NCBI RefSeq assembly: GCF_035593985.1
Contig: NZ_CP141587.1
Span: 682,001-746,000 of the forward strand
DNA length: 64,000 nucleotides
Direction of reading: 5' to 3'
From: Sphingomonas sp. LY29
Lineage (GTDB): Bacteria > Pseudomonadota > Alphaproteobacteria > Sphingomonadales > Sphingomonadaceae
Shown: piece after piece, positions 62,491 to 64,000 of the stretch
Layout: each line of letters opens with the position of its first letter
Position numbering within the stretch: position 1 is the first letter of the stretch
Program-made: the position numbers and the translations under genes
The notes under the pieces: generated by a model
The model's database searches: none
Told to the model about the DNA's origin: nothing
The model's input: only the letters and a program-made list of their open reading frames with translations

Positions 62491-63843
62491 ATGACACCGC
62501 CGCCGTCCCTCTCGACCCCGATCGATGAAGCGAACGTCGGCATGCGCACGCCCGTCAGTTCTCCAAGCCTGCCCGAATCCTTCCGCTCGATTCCCGTAAC
62601 GGGAAGTGCATGGCGGCGCTTCGGCGCCTTCATGGGCCCGGGATATCTGGTCGCCGTCGGCTATATGGACCCGGGCAATTGGGCGACCGATCTCGCCGGT
62701 GGATCGCAGTTCGGCTACACCCTGCTGTCGGTCATCCTGCTGTCGAACATCTTCGCGATGATCCTGCAGTCGCTCAGCGCGAAGCTTGGCATCGTCTCCG
62801 GCCTCGACCTCGCTCAGGCGTGCCGAGCCCACTACAGCCCGCCGGTCCGCTGGTTCCTGTGGGTGATGTGCGAACTGGCGATCGTCGCTTGCGACTTGGC
62901 GGAGGTGATCGGGACCGCGATCGCGCTGCAGTTGCTGTTCGGGATTCCGCTCGTCTGGGGCGTGGTGCTGACCGCGCTCGACGTCCTGCTGATCCTCGCG
63001 CTTCAGCAATATGGCTTCCGAAAGCTCGAGGCGTTCATCATTGCTCTGCTGCTCATCATTGCCGGATGCTTTGCGGTCGAGCTTGCGTTGGCGCAGCCGA
63101 GCATCGCGGCGATCGCCGATGGGCTGATCCCGCGAGTTGAGGTCGTGACCAATCCGGCGATGCTCTACATCGCGATCGGGATCATCGGCGCCACCGTGAT
63201 GCCGCACAACCTCTACCTTCATTCCTCGATCGTGCAGACCCGTCAGTTCGACCGCGACGAGAAGGGCAAGCGCCAGGCGATCAAGTTCGCAACGATCGAC
63301 AGCAGCGTCGCGCTCAGTTTCGCATTGTTTATCAACGCGTCGATCCTGATCCTTGCCGCCGCAACCTTCCACGCCGCCGGCCGCACCGACGTCGCCGAGA
63401 TTCAGGACGCCTACGAGTTGCTGACGCCGATGCTCGGCGTCGGTTTTGCCAGCACCCTGTTCGCGGTGGCACTGCTGGCGTCGGGCCAGAATTCGACGAT
63501 CACTGCGACGCTTGCGGGCCAGATCGTGATGGAAGGCTTCCTCAACATTCGCTTGCCGCCATGGCTTCGGCGGATGGTGACCCGGCTGCTCGCGATCGTA
63601 CCCGCCGTCACAGTGGCAGCCCTCTACGGCTCGAGCGGTACTGCCAGCCTGCTGGTTCTGAGCCAGGTCATTCTGAGCCTCCAGCTCCCGTTCGCGGTGG
63701 TCCCGCTGGTCCAGTTCACCAGCGACCGCACCAAGATGGGCAAGTTCGTCAATCCTGTCTGGCTAAAGCTGGTGGCGTGGACCATTTCGGCGATCATCAT
63801 CTCGCTCAACCTGAAATTGCTCTACGACTTCTTCCTCGGCTGA
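62491..63843 (+). CDS. mntH: Nramp-family Mn(2+)/Fe(2+) transporter
   Basis: A 450-residue, 11-TM proton-coupled divalent-metal importer. The metal-binding motifs are DPGN in TM1 ([12 protein letters not shown]) and MPHN in TM6 ([13 protein letters not shown]), both intact. AGGAGG lies six bases before the ATG. Upstream (62402-62442) two near-identical GC-rich repeats could fold, but no known riboswitch is recognised. Confidence 0.96.
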   Translation: MTPPPSLSTPIDEANVGMRTPVSSPSLPESFRSIPVTGSAWRRFGAFMGPGYLVAVGYMDPGNWATDLAGGSQFGYTLLSVILLSNIFAMILQSLSAKLGIVSGLDLAQACRAHYSPPVRWFLWVMCELAIVACDLAEVIGTAIALQLLFGIPLVWGVVLTALDVLLILALQQYGFRKLEAFIIALLLIIAGCFAVELALAQPSIAAIADGLIPRVEVVTNPAMLYIAIGIIGATVMPHNLYLHSSIVQTRQFDRDEKGKRQAIKFATIDSSVALSFALFINASILILAAATFHAAGRTDVAEIQDAYELLTPMLGVGFASTLFAVALLASGQNSTITATLAGQIVMEGFLNIRLPPWLRRMVTRLLAIVPAVTVAALYGSSGTASLLVLSQVILSLQLPFAVVPLVQFTSDRTKMGKFVNPVWLKLVAWTISAIIISLNLKLLYDFFLG

Positions 63844-63903
63844 CCCCTTCCGTCGGGTCAATCGCTGCACCATGTTGACCGCCACGGCGCGGGAGGCCGA
63901 ACC

Positions 63904-64000
63904 ATGGAAACATTCGCCGACGACCTGACGATCATGCAGCGAACGCCGTTGCAGGATGATCACGTCGAGGCGCTGCGGCGCGTCGGCATCAAGGTCCGGT
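63904..64000 (+). CDS. Start of an unidentified gene (cut by the window end)
   Basis: ATG at 63904 opens a frame of 32 residues that runs off the right edge (METFADDLTIMQRTPLQDDH...). The pattern loosely resembles the beginning of a cyclic-nucleotide-binding-type domain, but too little is visible to assign a family. Confidence 0.55.
   Translation, partial: METFADDLTIMQRTPLQDDHVEALRRVGIKVR

Overview
The window is a gene-dense, GC-rich chromosomal segment from an alphaproteobacterium, most likely a member of the Sphingomonadaceae. This is inferred from the gene families: FYDLN-acid protein, DUF1476 (F1-ATPase zeta-type inhibitor) next to bolA and a CGFS glutaredoxin, NDUFA12, a TorF/Gcw_chp-type barrel, DUF2155, a fatty-acyl-AMP ligase, promoters matching the alphaproteobacterial EcfG consensus, and frequent ATGA/GTGA start-stop overlaps. 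There is no rRNA operon, insertion sequence, prophage, integrase or CRISPR array. Three tRNAs are present: Leu(UAA), Ala(GGC) and Trp(CCA).

Layout. 1-9.9 kb: 5' part of katG, pgsA, an LplT-like MFS transporter, a small membrane protein, a GGDEF/EAL protein with altered signature motifs, tRNA-Leu, ihfB, rpsA, a GAF-domain protein set between rpsA and cmk, and the FYDLN protein. 9.9-16.5 kb: tRNA-Ala, then a terminal-oxidase locus: cytochrome c lipoprotein, subunit II with a cytochrome c domain, fused subunits I and III, a small membrane protein, a diheme c4-like cytochrome, cytochrome b561 and CtaG. An orphan Flp pilin follows. 16.6-30.8 kb: a class A PBP, a peptide-binding-type lipoprotein, the minus-strand run hypothetical-MBL-DUF4230-nadA-barrel, a GT4 glycosyltransferase, a candidate sigma-54-driven small RNA, the DUF1476-bolA-grxD operon, and the tightly overlapped SCP2-scoA-scoB-lipoprotein-MBL lactonase-like-qor operon.

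30.8-49.7 kb: TPR sulfotransferase, aldehyde dehydrogenase, MFS transporter, a TPP enzyme, thiSG, aroQ-accB-accC, a TonB-like protein, glycine-zipper lipoprotein plus L,D-transpeptidase, arsC-aat, DUF2155-NDUFA12, DUF192, a double cold-shock protein, recX and FAAL. 49.7-64 kb: tRNA-Trp, secE, nusG, then about 6 kb of other genes (Crp-type regulator, PgaC-like glycosyltransferase with an outer-membrane barrel, GNAT-nitrilase fusion), then rplK-rplA, a hybrid histidine kinase, two tandem exported ferritin-like proteins behind an EcfG-type promoter, and mntH.

The items that deserve most attention are: (1) a textbook sigma-54 promoter followed within about 80 bases by a strong intrinsic terminator and no gene (25854-25959), a candidate small RNA; (2) a heme-copper oxidase whose K-channel lysine appears to be glutamine and whose D-channel asparagine appears to be serine; (3) EcfG-type stress promoters in front of the ferritin-like pair and the glycine-zipper/L,D-transpeptidase operon; (4) two very short leader ORFs whose stop codons overlap a GTG start; and (5) two long antisense overlaps between convergent genes.
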